A stretch of 64,000 bases of DNA from Rugalucina vietnamica (GCA_964017185.1 OZ024869.1:63192931-63256930); one strand, 5' to 3'. Shown: positions 1 through 10,804, counted from the stretch's first letter. Translations and numbers: made by a program. The notes: a model not told the origin generated them from the letters alone.

Positions 1-10
1 CCGAGACAAG

Positions 11-103
11 GAAATCTCAGGCAAGTTTTTAGTTTATTCGAGTATCATCCGAGGCTCTGCCGAGGATGAGACTCGAACAATCTGAAAACGAGCATGAGAT
101 TTC
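11..103. repeat. imperfect palindrome, about 45-bp arms
   Basis: The left arm starts GAAATCTCAGGC and the right arm ends GAGCATGAGATTTC. The arms pair across a GGCTCTGCC centre with roughly 8-10 mismatches. It looks like a short foldback MITE or its remnant; no target duplication was resolved. Confidence 0.5.
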
Positions 104-1034
104 ATTGTTTAGGCCTCAACACCATCATTGATTATTGTTCTCACCCATAACTTAAACCATTTTCACTCTGAAAGGCTTCAAGTGCCGTTCATGCAGTCAT
201 TTTGTTTTAACAAGAAACAATACTCAAATTAACCTGGGGAAAAATATAGTTTCGTATACATGCACTAGCCTTACAAAAATATTTAATCAGCATTTGTTTT
301 GGCAAAATATGCTCTGCAAAATTACATTTTGAGATTTTTATCAAAGCAGCAGACTACAACTGTAAACTTCCTGAAATTAACACCTAGAAGTTTATTTTTG
401 TCACTGACAGTTGACACCCAGCTTATCACTTCCTTATATGGTAGTGCACATAAAGATGCACATTTCTATAGTCCAAATACAGAAATGATTGACATTTTGA
501 GACAGCTGAAATCGACAGAAAAATCTAGGACTGGCACACAATGGGATATGCTTGTCTGATGGGTGAGAAAAAAAGGTATCGGTTAGATAAGGACATGAAT
601 ACACTTGTAAATGTTGCAAAACGAATTTCAAAGATTATGTTAATGAGCAGACTGATTGAAGGTACTAGGCTTCTTAAATGCACATTATTAATATTCACAT
701 TGCTCAGGGCCAACTTATTAAACCTATAATTTTCAGTCAAAACTTTTTATGCATTTGCTACTTTCATGCCTAAATTAAGTTAAAATCTTATCCGTGTGTC
801 ATTTTATGCAGACATAGGTCTATAGTTGGTGTGTGGATGTAGCCAAGCATTTTAAATGTTTATTGACTATATTTTTGACCTCGCTCTTCAAATTGTCAAT
901 GAAAATATTAAAACCAATACACCAAAAATATCGATAAAAAGGCAATGGAAAATTTTCTCGCATAAAATCGTCGTACATGCATGAATTTTACTACATCGAC
1001 TGATATCTACATCGAATAGTTTGGGATTGTCTGT
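104..1034. other. AT-rich stretch, no gene seen
   Basis: The small open frames here have no recognisable domain, splice context or codon bias. I see no repeat structure. It is probably intergenic or intronic sequence. Confidence 0.5.
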
Positions 1035-1039
1035 ATGTT

Positions 1040-1040
<1 letters not shown>

Positions 1041-1085
<45 letters not shown>
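1041..1085 (+). repeat. (GAAA)n microsatellite
   Basis: About eleven uninterrupted GAAA units. It lies directly downstream, on the - strand, of the possible terminal exon at 1090-1324. Confidence 0.95.
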
Positions 1086-1089
1086 CTGC

Positions 1090-1324
1090 CTACTTTTCCT
1101 GTAATTGTATCCTCTTGGTCATCTCGCTCATCTGAAGTATCATCATGGACATTTCGTCAGTCTTTGAGTCCAGCTTGTATACCAGTTTCTTTTTGTCATT
1201 GCTGTCAGTACATGTATACGGCAGGGAGGAACCGAAGTCATGGTTCCCACCAGAACAGTTGGACTGGATACTCTGAATACGCCCACATTCATCTAGCTTT
1301 CCCCAGATTTTAAACTCCATCCTG
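1090..1324 (-). CDS. possible terminal exon of an unrecognised gene
   Basis: I do not recognise this protein. On the - strand a good acceptor (TTTTTCTCCAACAG) is followed by an open frame of about 77 codons, then a stop at 1090-1092. The frame reads EFKIWGKLDECGRIQ near its start and DEMSMMILQMSEMTKRI near its end. The last third is Met/Glu/Lys-rich and could form a coiled coil. Base composition is less AT-rich than the flanks, which favours a real exon. A GAAA microsatellite follows the stop, where a 3' UTR would be. Any upstream exons would lie to the right of 1324, and I could not identify them. It could also be a decayed retrocopy or chance. Confidence 0.3.
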
Positions 1325-1864
1325 TTGGAGAAAAACAGAAAATGTTTGCTATCATTTTGGACCGATTTTATATCAGGTTTCTTCTAATCGCAGATAAGAT
1401 GGGGCAAAAAAGAAATCATTGTGCTAACATGATTGTCTGGAGTATGGCTAAAATATGTGAAAATGATCAATGTGCGACATTGTCTATAGACAAATGCCGC
1501 ATACTACATTTGACGGTGAACCGTTTGCGAAAATGGGGACTTTTCTGTATATAACATATTAGATCTATGTTTGCATACATTGAGCATTTTAAATGCATGT
1601 AGTGTTCATGTACATGTACATGCAAAGTTGCGTTTTTATCCAAACAGGCCGTCTCACAACTAGGAAGTTTACATAGTTTTGCTTCAAAACACAAAAATAA
1701 ACAAAATTCTTTATTTTATATTAACAAATGTAGCCTAGTATTCAGCAGGCACTGTGACCTGTTTATGCAAACCGTCCCATTTGTAAGATGATCCGTCTTG
1801 TGTCGTTGAACTTCAGAATGCTTTCTTAAACCGAAAAACTTGTTTTCAACAGTGTATTCAAATA
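1325..1864. other. no gene seen
   Basis: AT-rich sequence with short chance frames on both strands. It has a few ACATGTACATGT-like alternating stretches near 1610-1622. If the exon at 1090-1324 is real, this would be its upstream intron. Confidence 0.4.
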
Positions 1865-1972
1865 TTCATTTGGATGTGCTCAAATAAACCAAAATACGCA
1901 TGATCAAAATACGCTCATTCATTTGGATGTGCTCAAATAAACCAAAATACGCATGATCAAAATACGCTCATT
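1865..1972 (+). repeat. 53-bp unit, two tandem copies
   Basis: The unit beginning TTCATTTGGATGTGCTC is repeated exactly once, copies starting near 1865 and 1918, with a few bases of a third. The identity suggests a recent duplication. Confidence 0.9.
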
Positions 1973-2716
1973 CATGTGCAACATGAATGAGCCATCGCAT
2001 GGTAAACCCATGTGTCCCAGGTTCAATATCAACTAGCCAACGAAGCGCTGGTGCAAAAAGGGAGACATTTTTTTATGTTGTAATTGCATATCCATGTACA
2101 TGTAGTTTTTAATGGTGTCAGTCGAATATGTTTTGTTTGTAAAAAGTAGCTTAGATCTGATAAAATTATAAATTGAAGGCATTGAAAAACGCTGTATATG
2201 AACTTTTACGCCAGATGCAGCGGTTCCGGTCTTGATTAATACACAGAGTATTTAACATTCAGAAATGGTCAGAAATTAGCCCACGGAACGGGTTTTGTCA
2301 TAAAACATTTCATATTACCTTCTACATATCTTTCTGTCTGTTTATGAATGTTTACTCCTGTGGTTTTATGTTTTATTCGTCCAAATTTATTACTGCACAA
2401 TCACAAAAATTCGCATTCATATGAAGTGTCAACATTTCGTTGTAACAATTTATACACCTGCTAAAAATAAGCATTTCGATACACCTTAATGCACTGACGT
2501 CAACAGCGACGAACCAATCAGATAAAATACAGTGTAGGATATTGCCATATCGTTTACGGCCTGGTTAACATGTTGGTAAAGTTTTGTATATAACGTTTGA
2601 TCCCAATCAACAGTTATGGTAATGTCGGGACATTGCTTCGATATTCTACCCACATCTACCCAACACTGGAAATCTTGACAAGCAACCAGCGAAATGTGCT
2701 TTAAAGTAAACAAATA
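1973..2716. other. no gene; short SINE-like remnant near 2594-2640
   Basis: Mostly featureless AT-rich DNA. At about 2594-2640 (- strand) there is a stretch reading CAATGTCCCGACAT and CTGTTGATTGGGATC. It resembles the 3' domain of the SINE copies at 23131-23439 and 50307-50640. Confidence 0.4.
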
Positions 2717-2718
2717 AT

Positions 2719-3060
2719 GCAGGCCCGCTCACACCACAACGTATTAAGCCACGTATGCCAGCGTATGAAAAAAATATCCAGTATGTTTTTGTACGTCGTT
2801 ATACGCTGTTCATTCTATGTTAAAATCCGGAAAGGCTCCTCTCTAACTTATACAAAGCGTATGCTTAGCGCACGGAACGTATGTCTAACGTGTGAGTAGC
2901 TTATTCATGGCGCAGCGTGATTTATAAAAGCGTATAACAGCGTATGCCCAGTGTTTAATAACATAGCGTTCGTGACTTATTAGGAGCGTATGTAAAACGC
3001 ACGTCTGACGCACTCCAAACGTACGCACAACGTGCTTCTACCGAACTCGACGTTCTTCAA
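2719..3060. repeat. GCGTATG-rich repeat segment
   Basis: Irregularly spaced GCGTATG, ACGTATG and AACGCAC words fill this stretch, giving local CpG enrichment in AT-rich DNA. The composition resembles the MITE at 3746-4299. Its boundaries and target duplication are not resolved. Confidence 0.4.
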
Positions 3061-3094
3061 AAAAGGGTGAGTCAAAAAAGCAAAAACAGTTAAG

Positions 3095-3098
3095 AAAA

Positions 3099-3153
<55 letters not shown>

Positions 3154-3155
3154 AA
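3095..3155 (+). repeat. (AAAT)n microsatellite
   Basis: About fifteen near-perfect AAAT units. Confidence 0.95.
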
Positions 3156-3741
3156 GGGAATAAAAATTGCACACCTGACTATTTGGGTGCAATTTGTGGA
3201 GTTCTTATATTGTTTCTCAGAAGAATCATTTCCTTTAATTAGGTAGAAATAAGTTTATGGGTCAGTTAACAAAAGTTACAAAAATCACCAATTATGGCAA
3301 ATAATTGGCTGGAGTTGAAATCTTGATTTTTGAATACATCAACTATATTTAATTGTGCAATAGATCATCGCATTCGCAGTGTATTTTAGTGACACAGCTA
3401 CCATGCATACATGTACCTGAATCGAAACAAACGCATTGCCACTTCCAGTAATTTTTGTTTGTCATGAGTAGTAGAAATACATATTATGATGGGTAACTTT
3501 CTTAAGATTCACTTCTGTTCATCTGTTTCAATTTTTAATACTTCTTACAGCTAAGGAAGTCTCTCATAACAATTTCTCAACAACGTTTCATCGCTACAAA
3601 ATGTAATCATTTGATATACTGAAAATAGGCAGCATTTTCAGTTACCTTTGATATTCAATTTGGTAGATCTACTTAGCATATTTTGAAAAGGTGACTTTAA
3701 TTCCTTAATTTACAACATGGCAAGATTTCGTACCTGCAACT
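3156..3741. other. no gene seen
   Basis: AT-rich DNA without open frames of note, splice-supported exons or obvious repeats. Confidence 0.5.
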
Positions 3742-3745
3742 TTAA

Positions 3746-4299
3746 GCTCGGCGTTAAATAGCGGTCACACATTAGCGTATAAGTGAAACGCGCGCCGGGC
3801 GTGTTGAAAAAATTGCAAAATTCCACATACGCCAGGCGCACGTCGGAAACACGTTCAAAACGCGCTACGCGCGCGTTAGATACGCTTGGTGTGGGTGCGC
3901 GTCGCTGTACGTCGCTAAATGTCGGTGCGTGTTTTGTGCGCAAAATTTTCTAGAAGCTCGGTGCGTCTCGGGTGTGTCTTATATGTTTCAAATACGTTCG
4001 ACGCGCGTTACAAGCGCGTTGAATACGCTTTGAACGCGTTTGGCATACGTTTTAATCACGCTAGTGTGCGTTCATGCTGATGTTGAACATGCGCGTTCGG
4101 ATTTTAAGAATGATATTGCTGCAGTAACGTGTCCCAAGCGTGTGTGAGACGAGCGTTTAACATTTGATGCGCGCCTGTAGCGCGTGCTTAGCGTGTCTGG
4201 GACGTAACACAAACGTACAGTCCAAAACTTTGAGATTTTTATACGTCCGGCACACGCCTCAGTCACGCGCTAATGTGTGACTGCTAACTTTTGAGCGAG
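3746..4299. mobile_element. GCGT-rich MITE, probable TTAA target site
   Basis: Inverted ends share the stretch TAGCRGTCACACATTAGCG (3759-3777 and, inverted, about 4268-4286) and extend outwards with gaps to TTAA on both sides (3742-3745 and 4300-4303). The interior is dense in CGCGCGTT, ACGCGTT and GTACGTC words, so it is CpG-rich. It has no transposase. TTAA duplication is typical of piggyBac and Kolobok superfamilies, but the outermost bases of the ends match poorly. A partial relative lies at 13205-13265. Confidence 0.5.
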
Positions 4300-4313
4300 T
4301 TAAAGGAACATAT

Positions 4314-4480
4314 CATGCGCGGATCCAGAAAATTTTCTCAGGGAGGGGGGGGGTCCAAATTCCCAGAAGGGGTCTGACGGAAAATAATTTCAACATGGCA
4401 AAAATTAATAATCTGGCAATTCCAGGGAGGTCCGGACCCCCTGTCCCCCCCCCCCCCCCCCCCCTCTGGATCCGCCCATG
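4314..4480. mobile_element. short MITE with CATGSGCGGATCCAGA ends
   Basis: A 167-bp element with inverted ends (CATGCGCGGATCCAGA and, inverted, CATGGGCGGATCCAGA). It is flanked by CATAT on each side, a 5-bp duplication. The interior is G-run then C-run rich (GGTCCGGACCCCC). Repeats with GGATCCGCCCATG ends are common in metazoan genomes; I do not assign a superfamily. Confidence 0.6.
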
Positions 4481-4534
4481 CATATTAATTTTTATACTAG
4501 TAAGTAAGTAAATAGTCAAGCAAAATTATACCTA

Positions 4535-4980
4535 AACTATAGATACAGAGGATGGGAGAACAATTACAGATCAATTCGAAATTTTAAATGAAACAAAGTT
4601 ATTCTATCAGGACCTTTATTCTTGCAAAGATAGTCAGCTCACAGGCATTAACCTACATGATACCTTATAAAATTTAGAAGTAAATACCCTAAATTTGGAA
4701 GAATCAAGAACAATTGAAGGACATATAAAGTATGAAGAAGCATCAAAAGTACTTAAGGCAATGTCAAACAATCGGAGCCCAGGATCTGATGGCTTCAGTG
4801 CAGATTTTTTTTAAGTATTCTGGAAAAAAACTAGGTCATTTTATTATACGTTCGATCAATTATGGTTTCACCAAAGGATTACTTTCAATCACTCAAAGAG
4901 AAGGAATTATAACATGCATTCCCAAAGATAATAAACCTCGTAATCAAATAAAAAAACTACAGACCCATTTCTTTACTTAA
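4535..4980 (+). pseudogene. LINE copy 1: ORF2 linker and start of RT
   Basis: Reads in pieces as EILNETKLFYQDLYS, then SNNRSPGSDGF, then FWKKLGHFIIRS, then REGIITCIPKDNKP. These match the entry to the RT domain of L1/Tx1 ORF2 (PGxDGF, IxCIPK). There is an early stop near 4670 and a frame change in the run of T near 4807. The frame is cut at KNYRPISLL by the TTAA MITE and resumes after 8196. Confidence 0.75.
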
Positions 4981-5466
4981 GGGGATGCCAATTGTCAAAA
5001 ACTAATACTTGTATAATTTTTACCTGTATAAAGAAAAATGACAATTTTTCTAAGGAGACTGGGCATTCTTGACACATTCTTGTATGAGTCATTCAAACAT
5101 TGAATACATATTCTTTTATGCCCCAAACCTCAGCTCTAGAGGGCTCAGCAGCACGCTTATCAGCATTGTTCAAGTCACTTCCTGGTTTGATTCCATTGTC
5201 ATCCGTCTGGCATGCCGGATAAATTTTACTAAAAGCTTTCACCGTAAACATGATCTCCAATGTCTTGACTACAATCTGTGAAAGTATTTTGAACAAAAAG
5301 TCAATATTTTGGGAGAAATCATACTATTTACTGTATCTGCTGTATAAGGTTTTCAGCATATATGATAAATTATATGTTTTCCCAGAGAATAAATCATCTG
5401 GAGTGGACAAACTTTCACAGATTGTAGTCTGGCTTTTGGAGATCATGTTTATGGTGGTAGCTTTTA

Positions 5467-7890
5467 GTGAAACTTATCCAGCATGCCAGACAGATGACAA
5501 GATGGCCAGACAGACTCAGCAGATGGCCAGACAGACTCAGCAAATCTGGGTCATCATTGAGTCAGACGGAGGGTCAGATTTTGATAGATATCATGAATGA
5601 CCACGGTTTGGAACAATTAGTCAATTTCCCCACCAGAGAAAGAAATACTTTGGACTTAATTTTGACCTCTCTTCCTGGTCAGTTTGCAGACATTCATTCC
5701 CCGGATAAGCTCAGTGATCATGACATTGTTTCCGGCACTTTGAAAATTGCTAGCCCCCCAATAAAGAAACCTAGGAGAAAAGTGTATCGTTATCAGAAAG
5801 GTAATTATGAATCTATGAGAGCAGAAACACTTAAATTTGCAAAGGAAAGATACTTCAACGGTTACTCAGATACTAGGTCGGTCCAGGAAAATTTCAATCT
5901 CATTACATCGTTTATTCAGGAATCGGCAGATAAACATATCCCCTCAAAAACTAGTCGCTCAGTTTCCTCTGTCCCTTGGATAACACCTGAAATAAGGAGG
6001 AAGATTCGCAGAAAGAATGCAACTCATGCAAAGGCTAAAAAGACTGGTAGTGCAAAAATTAGATCTAAATTTGAATCTTTACGGAGAGAGATCAAAGCTG
6101 ATATCAGGAAGCAGCATGATCTTTACGTGAACAACTTGGTAGGAGATGTTAAGGCTAATCCTAGAGATTTTTACAGGTACATAAACAGTCAGAAAAAAGA
6201 TACCCAAGGTATTCCCCCGTTGAAAAAGAGAAATGGAAGCGGAATTGCACAATCCGAATTTGAGAAGGCGGAAGAATTTAATGGTCAGTTCTCGGATGTT
6301 TTCACTAAAAGTGAATACAAACAGGTCCCTCTTATGGATAGATCTGCCCCATTCATGCATGATATTGTGGTCACAAAGGAAGGGGTGACCAAACTTCTCA
6401 AAGGTCTAAACCCGTCTAAAGCCTTAGGGCCTGATGAGCTTCATCCCAGAGTCCTAAAGGAACTGGCTGTGAAATTAGGGCCGGTATTCGCCCATCTCTT
6501 CCAACAGTCAATTGATACAGGTGAAATTCCTAAAGAATGGTCTCTTGCTAATATTTGCCCCCTGTTTAAGAAGGGCGACAGGTCACTTGCCCGCAATTAC
6601 CGCCCTGTTTCTTTGACATGCATTCCTTGTAAGCTTCTTGAACATATTGTATGCTCAAATATTATGGCCCATCTTGATGAACATGAACTCTTGTCGGACA
6701 GGCAACACGCATTTAGGAAATGGCATAGCTGTGAAACTCAGTTGACTACAGTGATAAATGACTGGGCCAAAATCTTAGACAAAAAAGGCCAGGTCGACAC
6801 TTTTATACTCGATTTTGAAAAGGCTTTTGATACTCCTCCCCATGAACTCCTTAAAAGCAAATTGTTTAGCTATGGAATAGGTGGAACAACACTGAATTGG
6901 ATAAATGCTTTCCTTTGTTTCCGACAACAAAGGGTAGTGGTTAATGGTATTAAATCGGATTGGGCTCCAGTTGTCTCGGGTGTCCCTCAGGGCACCGTTC
7001 TCGGCCCCTTGCTGTTTTCCTTGTATATAAATGACATCTCAGCAGACATTGAGTCTGAATTAAGACTCTTTGCTGATGATTGTGTTTGCTATCGTGAAAT
7101 CAAGAATGAAGAGGATACATTGAAACTTCAGAGAGACATTGATCGTTTAGGCAGTTGGGCTAGGAAATGGGGAATGAGATTTCAACCCGTCAAATGCAAC
7201 ATGATGCAGCTGACAAATAAACGGTCTAGTAAGATACAGGCTAACTACACCCTTGACGGCACTGTACTGGAAAACGTTGAAAGCATAAAATACCTTGGTG
7301 TAACTATCACAAATGATTTGAAATGGAATACTCATATTTCCAATGTCTGTACAAAGGCTAACAGAACTCTCGGATTCTTAAGGAGAAATTTGTATTCTTG
7401 TCCCCCAGATGTGAAAGAAGCAGCTTATAAAGGACTGGTGCGGCCGGTCTTGGAATATGGAAGCTCAGTTTGGGACCCTCACACTCATGGCCTCCAGGAA
7501 GAACTGGAAAAGGTACAAAATCGTGCGGCAAGGTTTGTGACGGGAAATTATGTTTTTGAAACTGGGAGCATGACTGGCATTTTAGGTCAACTGAAATGGG
7601 AATCTCTTAAGAAAAGGAGGAAGGATAGTAGACTTATATTGCTATACAAAGGTCTAAAGGGTAAAGCCAGAATACCCACAGATGACCTTATCCCAAAGAA
7701 TAGGCGTTGTAGAAATCAACACTCTTTGGCTTTTCAGATACCTTCAGCTAGCAAAGAAGCGTACAAAAGTAGTTTCTTTCCACAGACTATCAGGGACTGG
7801 AATGACCTCCCTGATTCACTTATCTCCTCTGCTGAAATGTCTGATGACTGTGTGTCCAAGTTCGCTACACTCGTGCGTTCAAGGGACTAA
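5467..7890 (+). CDS. CR1-like LINE endonuclease (C-terminal end) and reverse transcriptase
   Basis: An 807-codon frame; the first 11 codons come from the host MITE. The order of parts is: end of the APE-type endonuclease (NFPTRERNTLDLIL, then LSDHDIV with the terminal SDH); a basic linker; then RT from about residue 300. RT motifs include NPSKALGPDELHP, NYRPVSLTCI, DFEKAFDTPP, SGVPQGTVLGPLLF and the catalytic FADD. The thumb/C-terminal region has LGVTI, LEYGSSVWDP, QNRAARFV and IRDWNDLP. The protein would nick and reverse-transcribe its own RNA, but most of the endonuclease is missing, so this copy cannot be autonomous. Some usually conserved positions differ (HAFRKWHSCETQL for HGFRKGRSCETQL). 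The frame ends at TAA in 7888-7890, followed by about 60 bp of 3' UTR. Confidence 0.85.
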   Translation: MKLIQHARQMTRWPDRLSRWPDRLSKSGSSLSQTEGQILIDIMNDHGLEQLVNFPTRERNTLDLILTSLPGQFADIHSPDKLSDHDIVSGTLKIASPPIKKPRRKVYRYQKGNYESMRAETLKFAKERYFNGYSDTRSVQENFNLITSFIQESADKHIPSKTSRSVSSVPWITPEIRRKIRRKNATHAKAKKTGSAKIRSKFESLRREIKADIRKQHDLYVNNLVGDVKANPRDFYRYINSQKKDTQGIPPLKKRNGSGIAQSEFEKAEEFNGQFSDVFTKSEYKQVPLMDRSAPFMHDIVVTKEGVTKLLKGLNPSKALGPDELHPRVLKELAVKLGPVFAHLFQQSIDTGEIPKEWSLANICPLFKKGDRSLARNYRPVSLTCIPCKLLEHIVCSNIMAHLDEHELLSDRQHAFRKWHSCETQLTTVINDWAKILDKKGQVDTFILDFEKAFDTPPHELLKSKLFSYGIGGTTLNWINAFLCFRQQRVVVNGIKSDWAPVVSGVPQGTVLGPLLFSLYINDISADIESELRLFADDCVCYREIKNEEDTLKLQRDIDRLGSWARKWGMRFQPVKCNMMQLTNKRSSKIQANYTLDGTVLENVESIKYLGVTITNDLKWNTHISNVCTKANRTLGFLRRNLYSCPPDVKEAAYKGLVRPVLEYGSSVWDPHTHGLQEELEKVQNRAARFVTGNYVFETGSMTGILGQLKWESLKKRRKDSRLILLYKGLKGKARIPTDDLIPKNRRCRNQHSLAFQIPSASKEAYKSSFFPQTIRDWNDLPDSLISSAEMSDDCVSKFATLVRSRD

Positions 7891-7974
7891 TTTCTCCCCC
7901 ATCCGAACCCCCTGGTGAAATAATGTCATTTGGCGTGTCACCAGTAAACTATTCAGATTCAGATTCAGATTCAG
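5501..7974 (+). mobile_element. CR1-like LINE, 5'-truncated, recent
   Basis: Inserted in the right arm of the TTAA MITE. It begins within the endonuclease domain and ends in four ATTCAG units (7951-7974), a short tandem 3' tail as in CR1/L2-type elements. Flanking ACAA/GACAA gives a short possible duplication. Two copies of a 21-bp unit (GATGGCCAGACAGACTCAGC plus A) sit at the 5' junction. The single open frame suggests a young copy. Confidence 0.85.
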
Positions 7975-8192
7975 ACAACGGAATCAAACCAGGAAGTAAC
8001 TTGACCAATGCTGATAAGCGTGCTGCTGAGCCCTCTAGAGCTGAGTTTTTGGGCATAAAATAATCTGTATTCGATGTTTGAATGACTCATACAAGAATGT
8101 TTCAAGAATATCCAGTCTCCTTGAAAAAATTGTAATTTTTCTTTATACAGGTAAAATTATACAAGTATTAGATTTTAACAATTGGCATCCCC

Positions 8193-8962
8193 TTAACTGC
8201 ATTTATAAAATCGCTTCAGGTGTCATTGCACTGAGAATAAATGGTACACTTCATAAACTAATACACGCTGATCAGACTGGTTTTATTGCTGGGCGATACA
8301 TAGGAGAGAATACACGACTAGTCTATGATATTATGCATTTTACAGAGGAAAATAACATTCCCGGTTTACTTTTACTTATAGACTTTGAAAAAGCCTTTGA
8401 TTCTGTCTCTTGGTCATTTTTATACAAAGTTTTAAAATATTTCGGTTTCGGTGATTCTCTGATTTCATGGATAAAACTTTTTAATAATAATGCTAGCCTA
8501 AGTGTAAATCTAGGTGGTCATCTTTCATCATCTTTTAATATTGGTCGTGGATGTCGTCAAGGAGACCCAGTGTCACCTTTTTTATTTATTCTCTGTGTCG
8601 AAATTTTAGGTATATTGATAAGAAATAATAAGGATATTAAAGGCATAATAATAAATGAGAAAGAACATAAATTATCACAATATGCTGATGATACTTTATT
8701 TTTCTTAGATGGAACAAGCAAGTCACTTAATGAAACATTCAATGTTTTATCAGATTTTGCCAGCTTCTCAGGACTTAAAATTAATTTTGGAAAAACTCAT
8801 GCTGTGTGGATAGGACTAAAAAAATACAGTACTGCCTCAATCAAGACACGATGGAAACTTTGCTGGTGTAAAACAGACTTTAAACTATTAGGAATTATTT
8901 TCCAAGTTAATTTAGATGAAATACAAAATATAAACTATTCAGATAAAATACAAAAAAATTAA
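8193..8962 (+). pseudogene. LINE copy 1: RT core
   Basis: Continues the frame broken at 4980. Motifs: DQTGFIAGRYIGENTR, LLIDFEKAFDSVSW, RGCRQGDPVSPFLFILC, LSQYADDTLFFLDG (catalytic YADD) and SGLKINFGKTHAVW. All RT fingers and palm motifs are present over about 255 codons without a stop. The upstream codons from 8078 belong to the MITE. The same family as the - strand copy at 38461-43267, but clearly diverged from it. Confidence 0.85.
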
Positions 8963-9111
8963 ATCTCTAATAAAGTTATGGAAACGCAGGTACCTAACGC
9001 CATTAGGCAAGATAATGTTCAGTAATAAAAACTTTACTTTTACCAATTTTAAACCACCTGTTCATTTCAATTCCTAATCCAAGTGATCGAATACTAAAAG
9101 AATTAAATAGT

Positions 9112-9525
9112 ATGTTTTATGAATTTCTGTGGGAAGGCCCAGCTAAGATAAAACAATCAGTTGTTGTGCAAGAATACTGTGAAGGTGGACTAAAAATGAT
9201 CAATCTGAAAGCTTTTATGAACAGTATGAAGATAACTTGGTTAAGAAGAATTGCTGTGACAGATAGCCCATGGCAATCTGTCATTAAAAATACAATCAAT
9301 TTTAATGAGGTGTTTTCATTTGGCACTAACTATATTGATTCCCTACTCCCAAAAATAAGAAACAAGTTCTGGACTGATGTCCTCAAAGCATATTCAGACT
9401 TGATAACTGAAAATAGAATTGATAAGGAAGACTTGATTCTCTCTTGTCCAATTTTTCATAATATTAACATCAAAGTTGGGAATAGTACGATATGTATAAG
9501 GAATTGGCACAAAAAAAGGAGTTAA
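9112..9525 (+). pseudogene. LINE copy 1: post-RT region
   Basis: Frame with EFLWEGPAKIKQ, GGLKMINLKAFMNSMKITWLRR and LLPKIRNKFWTDVL. These are equivalent to KFLWSCGPDRI and GGLRMVNVSAFITSLKVTWLRR in the other copy. A frame change separates it from the RT core near 8963-9111. Homology continues in broken frames to about 9725. Confidence 0.75.
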
Positions 9526-9727
9526 ACATATAAACGATTTGGTAAAAGAAAATGGGCAATTTCTCTCATAAGTAGAATTTGAAAATATGTATAACATTAA
9601 AACAAACTTTATCCAGTTTCAAGCCTAGGTATAATACATGCAATTAAAGAATATGCCATAAAACATGGCATTACGAATTTTACAAAAAATCTAAAAATGC
9701 CATTCATTCCAATAAATATATTTCTCC

Positions 9728-10125
9728 TTATACTGTAAATTTCCAATGAGCATGGACTATCATTGTAAAAAGTTTCATTGATAAGACTTCACTTGTAAGA
9801 TACTGACCAATCAATTTACACAAAGTGTCTTAAATTAGAACATTTACCCTTTGTGATTCAGCATGGTCAAGGCAAAGAAAAAAAAGAAGTAAACAACATG
9901 AAATTATTATATATCAATTTTATTTGCATATTTTCACTTTCTTTAGGTATGTATAAAGTTTATTTGAGGAAGTTTGTTTTGATTTGGATTTCTAGTGTTC
10001 GCTGGTTATTTTATTTCCATGTATAGAGTTATAATTATGAAGACAAACAATAGATTTTTCTGTGCCCTGATACTGTAAGTATCCAAGTGACAGTATTGAT
10101 TTTTCTTCTACACTGACTGACTGAC
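9728..10125. repeat. AT-rich insertion inside LINE copy 1
   Basis: LINE homology stops after a stretch reading MPFIPINIF and resumes with VNSFVHAHWKL near 10142. The DNA between is AT-rich, has TACTGTAA near both ends (9733 and 10071), and ends in four TGAC units. It is probably a small transposon, but its termini are not resolved. Confidence 0.4.
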
Positions 10126-10135
10126 TGACTACAGT

Positions 10136-10804
10136 TTGAAAAAACAGGTAAATTCGTTTGTCCACGCTCATTGGAAATTAACAGTAAAATCAAAGAAAGG
10201 TGGTAAAGATTTCTACAATATCTTAAATAATAACAATGATAAACCCTCGTCTCAGCCTAAATGGGAAAACACATATAATATTGAACAAGAGACCTGGAAG
10301 GATATATATGCATCACCCTTTAACTTACCAATAGGCACTAAATTACAGTGGTTTCAAACACAGATTAACCATAGAATATTACCAACAAGAAAACTGTTAC
10401 ACAAAATGAAATATGTACAAAACCCAACATGTAATTCTTGTGGAGAAGAAGAAACCATAAGTCATTTGCTTTGGACATGTCCAGAAAGTCAGTCAATTAT
10501 AAGACAACTTATCAGATGTTTACAAAATAGCAATGCCAATCTTATATTTGTCGAAGAATTGTTCATTTTTAATATAGGAAACACATATACTACCGCAGAC
10601 TTGCAACTCTTCATCATAATTAAACACTATATATATGCAGCAAAGCGTCTTAACCAGCCTCTGTCACTTATTGCACTTCTTAGAAAAATTAAGTATATAC
10701 ATGTACATGGCCTCGAACGAAACACAGCAACGAAAAAAGACAGTCTAGACAAATTTGAAGAAAAATGGCTTAAATACAGAAATTTTTTATTGTCAATCCA
10801 CTGA
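10136..10804 (+). pseudogene. LINE copy 1: C-terminal zinc-knuckle region
   Basis: A 222-codon open frame without stops. It contains QWFQTQINHRILPTR and then CNSCGEEETISHLLWTC, a C-x2-C-x7-H-x4-C knuckle typical of the L1/Tx1 ORF2 C-terminus. It is followed by IIKHYIYAAKRLNQPLS. It ends at TGA in 10802-10804. The start codon is only the first Met after the AT-rich insertion. Confidence 0.75.

Larger units (their letters stand above)
4981..8192. mobile_element. TTAA foldback MITE carrying a CR1 insertion
   Basis: Long inverted arms run from GGGGATGCCAATTG at 4981 to about 5283, and from about 5408 to 8192. The right arm is split at 5500/7975 by a CR1-like LINE. TTAA flanks both ends (4977-4980 and 8193-8196). 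Joining the flanks restores the LINE coding frame across ...SLL/NCIYK. Without the CR1 the element is about 740 bp: arms of about 300 bp and a loop of about 124 bp. It has no transposase. TTAA duplication suggests piggyBac or Kolobok mobilisation. The arms differ at scattered positions, so it is not very recent. Confidence 0.85.

Noticed and set aside
3746-4299. relative of the CAC-ended elements
   Set aside because: The inverted ends contain CACACATTAGCG, but homology extends beyond it and no 5-bp duplication stands next to it. TTAA fits better.
8078-8196. start of the RT protein at the first Met of the long frame
   Set aside because: These codons belong to the inserted MITE arm; the LINE coding sequence begins after TTAA at 8193-8196.
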